From JANOGU01 sp031406135 (GTDB taxonomy: Bacteria > Pseudomonadota > Alphaproteobacteria > Rhodobacterales > Rhodobacteraceae): 25,609 bases of DNA. The stretch lies in NCBI GenBank assembly GCA_031406135.1, contig JANOGU010000073.1, forward strand, positions 1 to 25,609, written 5' to 3'. Shown here piece after piece: positions 1 through 7,763 of the stretch (the first letter of the stretch is position 1; each line of letters begins with the position of its first letter). Below the pieces are notes generated by a model that was not told the origin of the DNA, searched no databases, and saw nothing but the letters and a program-made list of their open reading frames with translations. The position numbers were made by a program, and so were the translations under genes.

Positions 1-74
1 CTGCTGCCACGGCGATCCTCGGCCAGCACCACCGCCCGTTCCTCGCAACTCAGATGCTTGCCACGACGCGCCAT
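1..74 (-). CDS. IS30-like transposase, N-terminal fragment (cut by window edge)
   Basis: Only the first 24 codons are inside the window. The start ATG (complement of 72-74) is preceded by a good GGAGG ribosome binding site at about 81-88. The visible peptide begins MARRGKHLSCEERAVVLAED, which resembles the short N-terminal helix-turn-helix of IS30-family transposases, where a conserved L-S-x-E-E-R motif follows a basic start. An IS30-like end lies just upstream (92-128). The catalytic DDE core would be beyond position 1, so it cannot be judged whether the element is intact. The family call rests on a very short stretch; another helix-turn-helix protein is possible. Confidence 0.5.
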   Translation of the reverse strand, partial: MARRGKHLSCEERAVVLAEDRRGS

Positions 75-91
75 CCCGCCCCTCCTCCACA

Positions 92-128
92 TTTGAACCG
101 ACCCTGTTGCAGTTCAAACTTGAGAGCG
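92..128 (-). repeat. Possible terminal end of the IS30-like element
   Basis: Just upstream of the transposase start is a perfect 7-bp inverted repeat, TTTGAAC (92-98) and GTTCAAA (112-118), with CTGTTGC at 104-110. IS30 itself ends in a sequence containing CTGTTGC followed by a TTGA-rich stretch, which is similar in order. The outer boundary and any target duplication cannot be fixed without the other end. Confidence 0.3.
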
Positions 129-158
129 AGGTTTGTTAGGAATTGGGCACCACCCGGC

Positions 159-1139
159 CTACAACCCGCGCGCCCAGGCGAGGATGGCCTCTACCGTCTC
201 CACCGTCTTGCCCGGCGACAGGATGCGCCCGGCGAGGACGTGGCCATAGGGGTCGTCGCCGTCGCCCATCGTGACCTTGCGCACCTCCGCAGGCCCGCCC
301 CAGGCCCCGGCCACGCGCAGCGCCCAGGCGGGGTCGATCACCCGGTCCTGCGGCGAGACGAGAAACAGCGCGGGGATGGTGACCGCCGCCCAGTCCTGCG
401 CCCGGGCAGCACGCATCAGGGTCGCCATCGGGAACACCGCGACGGTCGGGTAGCTGGTCGTCCAGAACCGGCCGTGGTCTTCGTTGGCCGGTTCGTAGCT
501 GCGCTCCGCCCCGGCAACCCAGGGGCCCCAGGTCGGGGCGAAGGGCAGGTCGAGGATCGCCGCGGCTGCCGAGTTCAGCGCGAAGTTGGGCGAGATCAAG
601 ACCACGCCAGCGAGCCCCTGCGACAGGGTCGGATCGGTCGCCCCCACCGCCGCCAGGGTGCCGCCGGTGGAGGTGCCGATGACGATCACCCGGTCGCCCA
701 GCCGGCGCCCGATCTCCATCGCCTCGGCATAGTCGTGGAGCCAATCCTCGGCGCTGGCCGCGGCCAGCGCCTCGCCGGTCCGGCCGTGGCCGGCGAGGCG
801 GGCGAAGAAGAGGTTGGCGCCCAGCGCCCTGGCCACCTCGTCCGGGACCGGGCGGATTTCCTCTTTCGTCGCGGAGAAGCCGTGCAGGTAGACCACGGCG
901 AGCGGGGTTTTCGTGCCGGCGGCGCCGGCCCAGACGATTTCCTTGCCCGCCCCGGGCCTGACATCCGGGAAGGTCGCCTCGCGTTGCGCGAGCCAGGCGT
1001 CGAGGCCGGCGGGGATCGCGGCGGGGTCGAAGGCCACCTTCCGGTCCAGCGTCTCGCGCGGGCCAAAGGCCCAGAGCGCCGCAGCCGCGAGGATCAGGAC
1101 GAGGAAGACCCGGCCCAGCCATTTTCCGAAGCTACGCAT
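159..1139 (-). CDS. Alpha/beta hydrolase with N-terminal membrane anchor
   Basis: 326-aa alpha/beta-hydrolase-fold protein of unknown substrate. Residues 9-25 form one hydrophobic segment, so the enzyme is probably tethered to the inner membrane with the catalytic domain outside the cytoplasm, or exported. The oxyanion-region HG motif is at about 86-87 (VVYLHGFS), the nucleophile Ser157 sits in G-T-S-T-G-G, and the likely acid and base are Asp265 (SPQDRV) and His300 (DPYGH). The start at 1139 (MRSFGKW) gives an 8-bp overlap with the upstream hydrolase; an in-frame ATG at 1160 would add seven residues. It is the last of three overlapping minus-strand genes, so it is probably translated from the same mRNA. 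Esterase or lipase activity is inferred from the fold only. Confidence 0.8.
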   Translation of the reverse strand: MRSFGKWLGRVFLVLILAAAALWAFGPRETLDRKVAFDPAAIPAGLDAWLAQREATFPDVRPGAGKEIVWAGAAGTKTPLAVVYLHGFSATKEEIRPVPDEVARALGANLFFARLAGHGRTGEALAAASAEDWLHDYAEAMEIGRRLGDRVIVIGTSTGGTLAAVGATDPTLSQGLAGVVLISPNFALNSAAAAILDLPFAPTWGPWVAGAERSYEPANEDHGRFWTTSYPTVAVFPMATLMRAARAQDWAAVTIPALFLVSPQDRVIDPAWALRVAGAWGGPAEVRKVTMGDGDDPYGHVLAGRILSPGKTVETVEAILAWARGL

Positions 1140-1878
1140 CCGCGGCCCTCGCGCTGACATCAGTGACGGCGGCGGCGATCAGCGCCAGTCCCTCGGGGGT
1201 GGAAAAGCGGTGATCGGCGTTCTTGACCAGCGTCAGCCGGAGGTCCGGCCCCTGCGCGTGGTCGATGAGGCGGAGCGCGGTGGCGACCGGCACGTCCGCA
1301 TCTGCCGTGCCCTGCAGGAAGCGCGCGGGCATCGGCAATGCCAGCGGGTGGGCAAAGATCGACTGCGCGGCGCCGTCCTCGATCAGGCGGCGGGTGAAGA
1401 TGTCGGGTTCGCCGTAGTCCGAGGGCCGCAGGACGCGGCCGGTGGCCGCCAGTTCGGCGCGTTCGGCATCGGTCAGGCTGGCGGCGAGGTCGGCGGTGAA
1501 GTCCGGCGCGGCGGCGATGGTGACGAGGCCCGCGACCTTTGCCGGCTGCGCCCGGGCGATCAGCAGCGCGATCCAGCCGCCCATCGAGGAGCCGACGAGG
1601 ATCTGCGGCCCCTCGGTCGCGGCCAGAATGGCGGCAGCGTCCTCGGCCCAGTCGCCGACGCAGCCGTCCTCGAAAGCCCCTTCCGATGCGCCGTGCCCGG
1701 AGTAGTCGAAGCGCAGGAAGGCCCGGTGCTGCCGGCGGGCCCGGTCTTCGAGGAACAGGGCCTTGGTCCCCGTCATGTCGGAGCGAAAGCCGCCGAGGAA
1801 GATGGCGCCGGGTTCGGTGCCGGGCGTGCGGTTCAAGGCGAGGCGGCGGCCCTGGGGGCTGGTCAGGGTGTCGGTCAC
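1132..1878 (-). CDS. Alpha/beta hydrolase (serine esterase/thioesterase-like)
   Basis: 248-aa soluble alpha/beta hydrolase. The nucleophile elbow is G-S-S-M-G-G with Ser98; Asp193 or Asp195 (QGTADADVP) and His223 (NADHRF) complete a plausible triad. The F-D-Y-S-G-H-G stretch at 57-63 is the usual strand-loop before the nucleophile. The overall pattern fits the serine-aminopeptidase S33/ABHD10-type hydrolases seen in many alphaproteobacteria, but the substrate cannot be predicted. It begins with GTG at 1878, overlapping the glycosylase stop as GTGA (4 bp), a typical translational coupling, and overlaps the next hydrolase by 8 bp. Confidence 0.8.
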   Translation of the reverse strand: MTDTLTSPQGRRLALNRTPGTEPGAIFLGGFRSDMTGTKALFLEDRARRQHRAFLRFDYSGHGASEGAFEDGCVGDWAEDAAAILAATEGPQILVGSSMGGWIALLIARAQPAKVAGLVTIAAAPDFTADLAASLTDAERAELAATGRVLRPSDYGEPDIFTRRLIEDGAAQSIFAHPLALPMPARFLQGTADADVPVATALRLIDHAQGPDLRLTLVKNADHRFSTPEGLALIAAAVTDVSARAADA

Positions 1879-2561
1879 CGTGCCTCGCCGCCCGCGTCGA
1901 TGCTCTGCGCCAGCACGCGGCTGATGGCGGTCAGGCTGCGCCCGCTTTCGGCGGCCCAGGCGTTGAACGCCGCCTGCGCCGCGGCCATGGCCTTGCGGCT
2001 GGTGGGCGGGCCGTCGATCACGCCTTCCTCCACCAGCCGGGCCACCACGTCGCGCGACAGGATGAAGCTCTCCTTGCCCATCTGCCGCAGCATGTAGGGG
2101 CCGGTCGAGCCGCCCAGCCGGCTGCCATTGCGGGCCAGCCAGTCCAGCAGGCCGGTGAAATCGGCGGCGGGCCAGTCGCCGATCCGGCGGCCGAAGCTGC
2201 CGGCCTCAGCGGCGGTCTCGCGGATGAAGACGGCGTTCTCGCGTACCGCCTCGATTTTCGGGCCGCTGCGGATGATCCGCGGATCGGTCAGGAGGCCGTC
2301 AAACCAGGCGTCGTCCATCATCGAGACCGGACCGATGGCGAAGCCACGGAAGGCCACCTCGATCCCCGGCCATTTCGCATCGACCACCGTCCAGGAAATC
2401 CCCGCCTGGAAGATGCCGCGGGCCATGGCGGCGAGCCAGCGGTCGTCGGGGATGGCGGCCAGGTCGTCGGCGGTCTTCGGCTGCGGCACCGCGGCCAGCA
2501 CGGCGGCGGCGCCGCCCTTGCGGCCGGCGGCGAGCGCGAGAATCTCGGCAAAGCTGCGCAT
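1875..2561 (-). CDS. DNA-3-methyladenine glycosylase I-like protein (Tag family)
   Basis: 228-aa helix-hairpin-helix DNA glycosylase-like protein. The region G-I-F-Q-A-G-I-S-W followed about 40 residues later by IIRSGPKIEAVRENA matches the layout of Tag enzymes, which remove 3-methyladenine from alkylated DNA. The N-terminal cysteine and the C-terminal His/Cys that bind zinc in E. coli Tag are not evident, so this is a diverged subfamily and its base specificity is uncertain. The start at 2561 (MRSFAEI) has a strong GAGAGGGGGAAG ribosome binding site. It is first in a three-gene run with two hydrolases and divergent from the ComEC-like gene; the 180-bp gap between them should hold both promoters. 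Confidence 0.7.
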   Translation of the reverse strand: MRSFAEILALAAGRKGGAAAVLAAVPQPKTADDLAAIPDDRWLAAMARGIFQAGISWTVVDAKWPGIEVAFRGFAIGPVSMMDDAWFDGLLTDPRIIRSGPKIEAVRENAVFIRETAAEAGSFGRRIGDWPAADFTGLLDWLARNGSRLGGSTGPYMLRQMGKESFILSRDVVARLVEEGVIDGPPTSRKAMAAAQAAFNAWAAESGRSLTAISRVLAQSIDAGGEAR

Positions 2562-2742
2562 CGGCTTCCCCCTCTCGGGCACCGGCGGCAGGGTGTCAGG
2601 CGGCGGGCGCTTGCGCAACAGTTTGGCGCCGGGCGCGGGGGCAGACCGATCCGGAACCCCGCGCCGAACTGCTTGACCGGGAGGCCGGCCCGCGCACATC
2701 CTGCGGGAATTGAGTCCCAATCCATTCGGCCGGAGGTTGCAG

Positions 2743-4290
2743 ATGCCCCGCGATCATTGCTTCGTCGGTTACGACTTCAAGATCAAGGATGGCGCGGAGA
2801 CGCGCATCCCGGTGCTGCTGAAGGATGCGCCCGGCGGCGGCGACGTGCGCGAGGTGTTCTGGGGCGACTACCTGACCATCGCCGACGACAGCCACCCCGA
2901 CTGGGTCGGCATCACCTGGGCGCCGAACAGCACCGCCGCGCGGAACCTGTGGATCAGGCGGTCGCAGACCGCCGACACCCGGCCGCTCGAGATCATCTTC
3001 GTCGATGTCGGACAGGGCGACGGGGCGGTGCTGATCACGCCCGAGCGCGATGCGGGCGAGCGGATCATCGTGATCGACGCCGGCAAGGGCGACCACATGC
3101 ACCGTTTCCTGCGCGGGAGGTTCCTGAAGTATGGTGGCTCGGACCTGCGCGTCTTCCACGCCGCGGTGATCACCCATGCCGACATGGACCACTACCTCGG
3201 CTTCGAGCCGGTCTTCGAGGATCCCCGCATGGGCTTCGAGGTGATCTACCAGAGCGGCATCCTGGAGCGGAAGGAGGGCGAGGACTTCGCCCGGCTGGGG
3301 ATCGAGGACGGCGCCCATCTGCGCGGGCTGATCCACGACCGCGCGGGGGTGGAGGCCGCCTTCGGCGCGCTGGCCACGGATGTCCGCCAGCCGTTTGCCC
3401 GGCTGATGGCCAAGGCGCTGGCCAACCCGCACATCGGCCGGTTCGAGACGCTCTCGACGCTGCACGGCGCGCGCGAGGACGGCCGGGTCTGGATGCCGGG
3501 GTTTGCGCCGTCCGACCCGCGCGACTATGAAATCGAGGTCCTTGGCCCCTGGATGGAACGGGCACCGGACGGCGCGACGCGGCTGCGCAAGCTCGCCGGC
3601 AACCCCGGCAAGACCAAGAACGGCCATTCGGTGCTGCTGCGGCTGACCTTCCGGGGCGCACGCGTCTTCTTCGGCGGCGACCTGAACGTGCCGGGCGAGA
3701 CGCTGCTGCTGCGCGGCCATGCCGGGCTGGACCTCGACGGCCCCCTGCCCGCGCCCGGGACGCCCGGGCATCGCGACCTGCTCGCCCGCCTGGGCGACCG
3801 GTTCCGCGCCGATGTGATGAAGTCCTGCCATCACGGGTCCGCGGACGTGACCGACACGATGATCGAGGCGGTCCGACCGAAAGCCGTCGTGGTCTCGTCG
3901 GGGGATGACGAGGACTATGTCCACCCGCGCCCCGACCTGCTCGGCCGCCTGGGCAAGCTGTGCGAGGGCCCGGCGCCGGTTCTGCTGCTGACGGAATTGC
4001 AGCGCGGCAACCGCGAGCGCGACCGGCGGGCGGATGTCGCGCGGCTGAAGGGTCTTCTCGACCGGCTGGAGAACGGCGAGTCGGTGGCGCTCTCCGCCGC
4101 GAAGGTCAAGGCGATGCAGGACGCGCTGGCCGCGCTGGCGGAAGGCGATGTCGCGGTCTATGGCGCGATCTACCTCAAGACCGACGGGTCGCGGCTGGTC
4201 ACCGCGTTCCGCAAGGAGCGCGTCGACATGAAGGACCAGTGGTTCTCGTACAGCTACCAACTGGGCGCGCTCGGCCTCGCGCCGGTCTGA
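2743..4290 (+). CDS. Soluble ComEC/Rec2-like metallo-beta-lactamase-fold hydrolase
   Basis: 515-aa protein without membrane segments. Residues about 35-75 look like a small SH3-like barrel (VFWGDYLTIADD...WVGITW...LWIRRSQ). From 83 onward it has the ComEC-type metallo-beta-lactamase layout: F-V-D-V-G-Q-G-D-G, I-D-A-G-K-G-D, the metal motif T-H-A-D-M-D-H (144-150), F-F-G-G-D near 313, S-C-H-H-G-S near 361-366 and a late His at 394 (HPRPD). In ComEC this domain acts on DNA at the uptake channel; here the channel is absent, so a cytoplasmic nuclease or phosphodiesterase is plausible but unproven. The ATG at 2743 was chosen because GGAGG lies 6 nt upstream. About 100 C-terminal residues after the core are unassigned. 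Confidence 0.75.
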   Translation: MPRDHCFVGYDFKIKDGAETRIPVLLKDAPGGGDVREVFWGDYLTIADDSHPDWVGITWAPNSTAARNLWIRRSQTADTRPLEIIFVDVGQGDGAVLITPERDAGERIIVIDAGKGDHMHRFLRGRFLKYGGSDLRVFHAAVITHADMDHYLGFEPVFEDPRMGFEVIYQSGILERKEGEDFARLGIEDGAHLRGLIHDRAGVEAAFGALATDVRQPFARLMAKALANPHIGRFETLSTLHGAREDGRVWMPGFAPSDPRDYEIEVLGPWMERAPDGATRLRKLAGNPGKTKNGHSVLLRLTFRGARVFFGGDLNVPGETLLLRGHAGLDLDGPLPAPGTPGHRDLLARLGDRFRADVMKSCHHGSADVTDTMIEAVRPKAVVVSSGDDEDYVHPRPDLLGRLGKLCEGPAPVLLLTELQRGNRERDRRADVARLKGLLDRLENGESVALSAAKVKAMQDALAALAEGDVAVYGAIYLKTDGSRLVTAFRKERVDMKDQWFSYSYQLGALGLAPV

Positions 4291-4407
4291 CCGGGGCGTT
4301 CCCGCTTGCGGGCGCGAGGTTGACGCCGCCCGGCGGCTCGGGCAAGACACGGGCCGACAAGCCGCAACCGGGCGCATCGTGGGCGCCGAACCGATGGAGT
4401 GTGCGCC

Positions 4408-6354
4408 ATGGCGCAGGTATCCCTGACCTTTCCCGATGGCGCCGTGCGTGCCTATCCGGCCGGAACCACGCCCGCCGAAGTCGCCGCCTCCATCGCCCCC
4501 GGCCTTGCCAGGAAGGCGATCAGCGCGAGCGTGAACGGCGCCCACTGGGACCTGGCCTGGCCGATCGAGGCCGATGCCCGCATCGCGATCCACACGATGG
4601 CCGACGAGGCCCAGGCGCTGGAACTGATCCGGCACGACCTCGCCCACATCATGGCGCGCGCGGTGCAGGAGCTGTGGCCCGAGACCAGGGTGACCATCGG
4701 CCCGGTGACCGAGAAGGGCTGGTTCTACGACTTCGACCGGGCGGAGCACTTCACCCCCGACGACCTGGGCGCCATCGAGGCGCGGATGCGGGCGATCATC
4801 GCCGCGCGCGAGCCGGTGCGCACCGAGGTCTGGGACCGGGCGCGGGCGATCGCGCATTACGAGGCGGCGGGCGAGCCGTTCAAGGTGGAGCTGATCGGCC
4901 GCATCCCCGAGGGGCAGCCGATCCGGATGTACTGGCACGGGCCGTGGCAGGATCTGTGCCGCGGGCCGCATCTGCAACACGCCGGGCAGGTGCCGGCGGA
5001 TGCGTTCCGGCTGACGGGCGTGTCGGGCGCCTACTGGTTCGGCGATGTGACCCGGCCGCAGTTGCAGCGCATCTCGGCGGTGGCCTTCCGCTCGCGCGAC
5101 GAGCTGCGCGCGCATCTGACGATGCTGGAGGAGGCGGCGAAGCGCGATCACCGGAAGCTTGGCCGCGAGATGGAGCTGTTCCATCTTCAGGACGAGGCCC
5201 CGGGGATGGTGTTCTGGCACCCCAACGGCTGGCAGATGTGGCGGGGGCTGGAGGACTACATGCGCCGCCGCCTGCGCACCGCGGGCTACAAGGAGATTCG
5301 CACGCCGCAGGTGGTGGACCGCGTGCTGTGGGAGAAGTCGGGCCACTGGGAGGCCTATCGCGAGCACATGTTCCTCGTCGAGGTGGACGAGGAGGGGGCC
5401 AAGGAAAAGCGGATCAACGCGCTGAAGCCGATGAACTGCCCCTGCCATGTGCAGGTCTACAATCAAGGGCTCAAGAGCTACCGCGACCTGCCGCTGCGGC
5501 TGGCGGAGTTCGGGTCGTGCCACCGCTACGAGTCGTCCGGCTCGATGCACGGGCTGATGCGGGTGCGCGGCTTCACCCAGGACGATGCGCATATCTTCTG
5601 CACGGTGGCGCAACTGGAGGCGGAATGCGCGGGGTTCCTGGATCTCCTGTCCTCGGTCTACCGCGACCTCGGGTTCCCGCAGTTCGACATCAAGCTGTCC
5701 ACCCGGCCGGAGGTGCGCGTGGGCTCCGACGAGGTCTGGGACAAAGCCGAGACGGCGCTGGCGCAAGCCATCGAGAAGGCGGGCTATCCCTACACGGTCA
5801 ATCCCGGCGACGGTGCCTTCTACGGGCCGAAACTCGACTTCAAGCTGACCGACGCCATCGGGCGCGAGTGGCAGTGCGGCACCTTCCAGGCCGATTTCAA
5901 CACGCCGCTGCGGCTGGAGGCCGAGTATGTCGCCGAGGACGGGATGAAGCATACGCCGGTGATGCTGCACCGCGCGATCCTGGGGTCGTTCGAGCGCTTC
6001 CTCGGCATCCTGATCGAGAACTACGCCGGCAAGATGCCGTTCTGGCTGGCGCCGCGGCAGGTGGTGGTGGCCTCGATCGTCTCGGACGCGGACGACTATG
6101 TGCGCGAGGTGACCGCGGCCCTGACGGCGCGGGGGTTGAGGGCCGAGGCGGATACGCGCAACGAGAAGATCAACTACAAGGTCCGCGAGCACTCACTGGG
6201 CAAGGTGCCGGTGATCCTGGCCATCGGCATGCAGGAGGTGGCGGCGCGGACCGTCGCGCTGCGCCGGCTGGGCGAGACGCGGGTTGATTCGCTGGCGCTC
6301 GACGCGGCACTGCAAGCGCTGGCGCAGGAAGCGACGCCGCCGGACCTGCGCTGA
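4408..6354 (+). CDS. thrS: Threonyl-tRNA synthetase
   Basis: 648-aa class II aminoacyl-tRNA synthetase that charges tRNA-Thr, of normal family length. Domain order is TGS (about 1-62), the SAD editing domain with H-D-L-A-H-I-M near 75-81 and C-R-G-P-H near 185, the catalytic core (about 250-545) and the anticodon-binding domain (about 550-640). Zinc ligands are Cys344 (MNCPCH), His395 (DDAHIF) and His521 (MLHRAI), each ten residues later than Cys334/His385/His511 of the E. coli enzyme. Motif 2 is visible as RYESSGSMHGLMRVRGFTQ. The start at 4408 is favoured over an in-frame GTG at 4399 because TGGAG lies 8 nt upstream of it. I see no tRNA-like operator in the short upstream gap. Confidence 0.97.
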   Translation: MAQVSLTFPDGAVRAYPAGTTPAEVAASIAPGLARKAISASVNGAHWDLAWPIEADARIAIHTMADEAQALELIRHDLAHIMARAVQELWPETRVTIGPVTEKGWFYDFDRAEHFTPDDLGAIEARMRAIIAAREPVRTEVWDRARAIAHYEAAGEPFKVELIGRIPEGQPIRMYWHGPWQDLCRGPHLQHAGQVPADAFRLTGVSGAYWFGDVTRPQLQRISAVAFRSRDELRAHLTMLEEAAKRDHRKLGREMELFHLQDEAPGMVFWHPNGWQMWRGLEDYMRRRLRTAGYKEIRTPQVVDRVLWEKSGHWEAYREHMFLVEVDEEGAKEKRINALKPMNCPCHVQVYNQGLKSYRDLPLRLAEFGSCHRYESSGSMHGLMRVRGFTQDDAHIFCTVAQLEAECAGFLDLLSSVYRDLGFPQFDIKLSTRPEVRVGSDEVWDKAETALAQAIEKAGYPYTVNPGDGAFYGPKLDFKLTDAIGREWQCGTFQADFNTPLRLEAEYVAEDGMKHTPVMLHRAILGSFERFLGILIENYAGKMPFWLAPRQVVVASIVSDADDYVREVTAALTARGLRAEADTRNEKINYKVREHSLGKVPVILAIGMQEVAARTVALRRLGETRVDSLALDAALQALAQEATPPDLR

Positions 6355-6383
6355 TCCGCTGCCGCTTCCCGGGCCAGGATCAG
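6351..6383 (+). terminator. Inverted repeat at the thrS stop (weak terminator candidate)
   Basis: CTGATCC (6351-6357), which includes the thrS TGA stop, pairs exactly with GGATCAG (6377-6383) across a 19-nt loop. No U tract follows, so this may be a processing hairpin or chance rather than an intrinsic terminator. Confidence 0.25.
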
Positions 6384-6565
6384 GGTGATCCGCGCCTGCG
6401 GGGCATCCCTCAGACGGGACTTTACGCGGTCCGGGCGGGGTTCGTTACAGCCAGGGCCCAAAGGCTGCCGCCAAATCAAAGTGATTTCCCTGACGCCCCG
6501 ACTTGCCGCCAAGGTCAGCCTATCGCGACACGGGTTCGCGGTTATTCCCGATGGAGGACGACACG

Positions 6566-6856
6566 ATGGACAGCATGAAGAGCATCGCCCTGATGGGCGC
6601 CATGGCGGCCGCGATGGCGGCGATGGTGACCACGCCCGCCGCCGCGGGGGGCAAGGAAAAGTGCTACGGCGTGTCGCTGGCCGGGGCCAACGACTGCGCC
6701 GCCGGCGCGGGGACAACCTGTGCGGGGACCTCGAAGGTCGATTATCAGGGCAACTCGTGGAAGTATGTCGATGCCGGCGCCTGCGTGACGATGGAACTGC
6801 CCGATGGCCGCATGGGCGGCCTGGAAGCGCTCGACCGCGACCTGCCGACCGGCTGA
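6566..6856 (+). CDS. bufA: Bufferin-type precursor peptide (DUF2282, BufA1-like)
   Basis: 96-aa exported precursor. Residues 1-27 are a signal peptide (MKSIALMGAMAAAMAAM core, likely cut after TPAAA). The mature part has four cysteines at 33, 44, 52 and 73 (KEKCYG, ANDC, TTC, GAC), the DUF2282/BufA1 pattern. From published work on the Caulobacter homologue, the two central cysteines are oxidised to thiooxazoles by the DUF692 enzyme and the peptide binds copper in the periplasm; this is established for the family, not shown here. The start at 6566 follows GGAGG at 6553-6557. It is first in bufABCD and followed by a strong hairpin before bufB, which fits making more peptide than enzyme. Confidence 0.9.
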   Translation: MDSMKSIALMGAMAAAMAAMVTTPAAAGGKEKCYGVSLAGANDCAAGAGTTCAGTSKVDYQGNSWKYVDAGACVTMELPDGRMGGLEALDRDLPTG

Positions 6857-6864
6857 CGCATTGC

Positions 6865-6895
6865 CGCCCCCTCCGGCCAGCGGGCGGAGGGGGCG
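6865..6895 (+). terminator. Strong intercistronic hairpin between bufA and bufB
   Basis: Perfect 11-bp GC stem, CGCCCCCTCCG (6865-6875) with CGGAGGGGGCG (6885-6895), around a 9-nt loop. It starts 9 nt after the bufA stop and ends 7 nt before the bufB ribosome binding site. There is no U tract, so it is better read as a leaky attenuator or 3'-end stabiliser that enriches bufA mRNA than as a full terminator. Confidence 0.6.
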
Positions 6896-6914
6896 ACCCT
6901 TCGGAGGGAACCCC

Positions 6915-7763
6915 ATGTTGGACCAGTCGCGATCCGCCCTGCCCGCGGCCCCCGGTGTGGGCTACAAGCCGCAGCATTTCACCGGGCTGACCGAAGACCC
7001 CGGTTCCGTGGCCTGGATCGAGGTTCATGCCGAGAACTACATGGGCGACGGCGGCCGCCCGCTGGCGCAGTTGCGCCGCCTGGCGGAGCGGTTTCCGGTT
7101 TCGGTGCATGGCGTCGGTCTGTCGATCGGCGGCGAGGGGCCGTTGGACCGCGACCACCTGACGCGCCTGCGGCACCTCTGCGATTGGCTGCAGCCGGCGT
7201 CGTTTTCCGAGCACCTGGCCTGGTCCACGCATGACAGCGCCTTCCTGAACGACCTTCTGCCCCTGCCCTACACCGCCGCCACGCTGGCGCGGGTTGCGCG
7301 GCACATCGACGAGGTCCAAGGGCGGCTGGGTCGGCAGATGCTGCTGGAAAACCCCTCGACCTACCTCGCCTTCGCCGAAAGCGACTGGGAGGAGACCGCG
7401 TTCCTGGCCGAGATCGCGCGGCGCACCGGGTGCGGGCTTCTGCTCGACGTGAACAACGTCTTCGTCGCCTGCACCAACCAGCAGACCGACCCCTGGGCCT
7501 GGCTGGCGCGGTTTCCCCTGCACCTCGTGGGCGAGATCCATCTGGGCGGCCACCATCCCGACCGCGACGACACGGGAGCGACCCTGCTGATCGACAGCCA
7601 TTCCACCGAAGTGGCCGACCCGGTCTGGGGGCTCTATGCCGAGACCCTGCGCCGCGGCGGCGCGCGCGCGACGCTGATCGAATGGGACAACGAAGTGCCG
7701 GACTGGCCGGTGCTGGCGGCCGAGGCGGCCCGCGCCGCAGCCGTGCTGGAGGCCGTGGCATGA
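6915..7763 (+). CDS. bufB: DUF692 multinuclear non-heme iron oxidase (MNIO), bufferin-modifying enzyme
   Basis: 282-aa TIM-barrel enzyme of the DUF692/MNIO family, which uses two or three iron ions and oxygen to modify cysteines of a peptide. Family motifs in order: EVHAENY (36-42), VHGVGLSIG with His65, SEHLAW with His100, LLENPSTY with Glu145, LLDVNN with Asp179, GEIHL with Glu207 and His209, DSH with Asp227 and His229, and LIEWDNE with Glu256. These supply the expected His/Asp/Glu iron ligands. Its substrate is almost certainly the upstream four-cysteine precursor. The start ATG at 6915 has GGAGGG at 6903-6908. It overlaps bufC by 4 bp (ATGA), so the enzyme and partner are translationally coupled. 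No signal peptide is seen, so it works in the cytoplasm before export. Confidence 0.95.
   Translation: MLDQSRSALPAAPGVGYKPQHFTGLTEDPGSVAWIEVHAENYMGDGGRPLAQLRRLAERFPVSVHGVGLSIGGEGPLDRDHLTRLRHLCDWLQPASFSEHLAWSTHDSAFLNDLLPLPYTAATLARVARHIDEVQGRLGRQMLLENPSTYLAFAESDWEETAFLAEIARRTGCGLLLDVNNVFVACTNQQTDPWAWLARFPLHLVGEIHLGGHHPDRDDTGATLLIDSHSTEVADPVWGLYAETLRRGGARATLIEWDNEVPDWPVLAAEAARAAAVLEAVA

Noticed and set aside
137..147. TAGGAATTGGG shared with 11406-11416 as a possible mobile-element scar
   Set aside because: Only 11 bp match and the flanks are unrelated; not enough to claim a repeat.
4301..4312. CCCGC-TT-GCGGG hairpin after the ComEC-like gene
   Set aside because: The loop is only 2 nt and no U tract follows; in GC-rich DNA such short palindromes are common.
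2596..6192. Very long minus-strand open frame opposite the ComEC-like gene and thrS
   Set aside because: It is the antisense of two well-supported genes; high GC leaves few stop codons, and the translated residues (rich in R, H, P, G, L) match no family.
6400..6450. GTAACG-N16-CGTAAA pattern resembling an extracytoplasmic-function sigma promoter near the buf operon
   Set aside because: It lies on the minus strand and points back into thrS, away from bufA, with no gene to drive.
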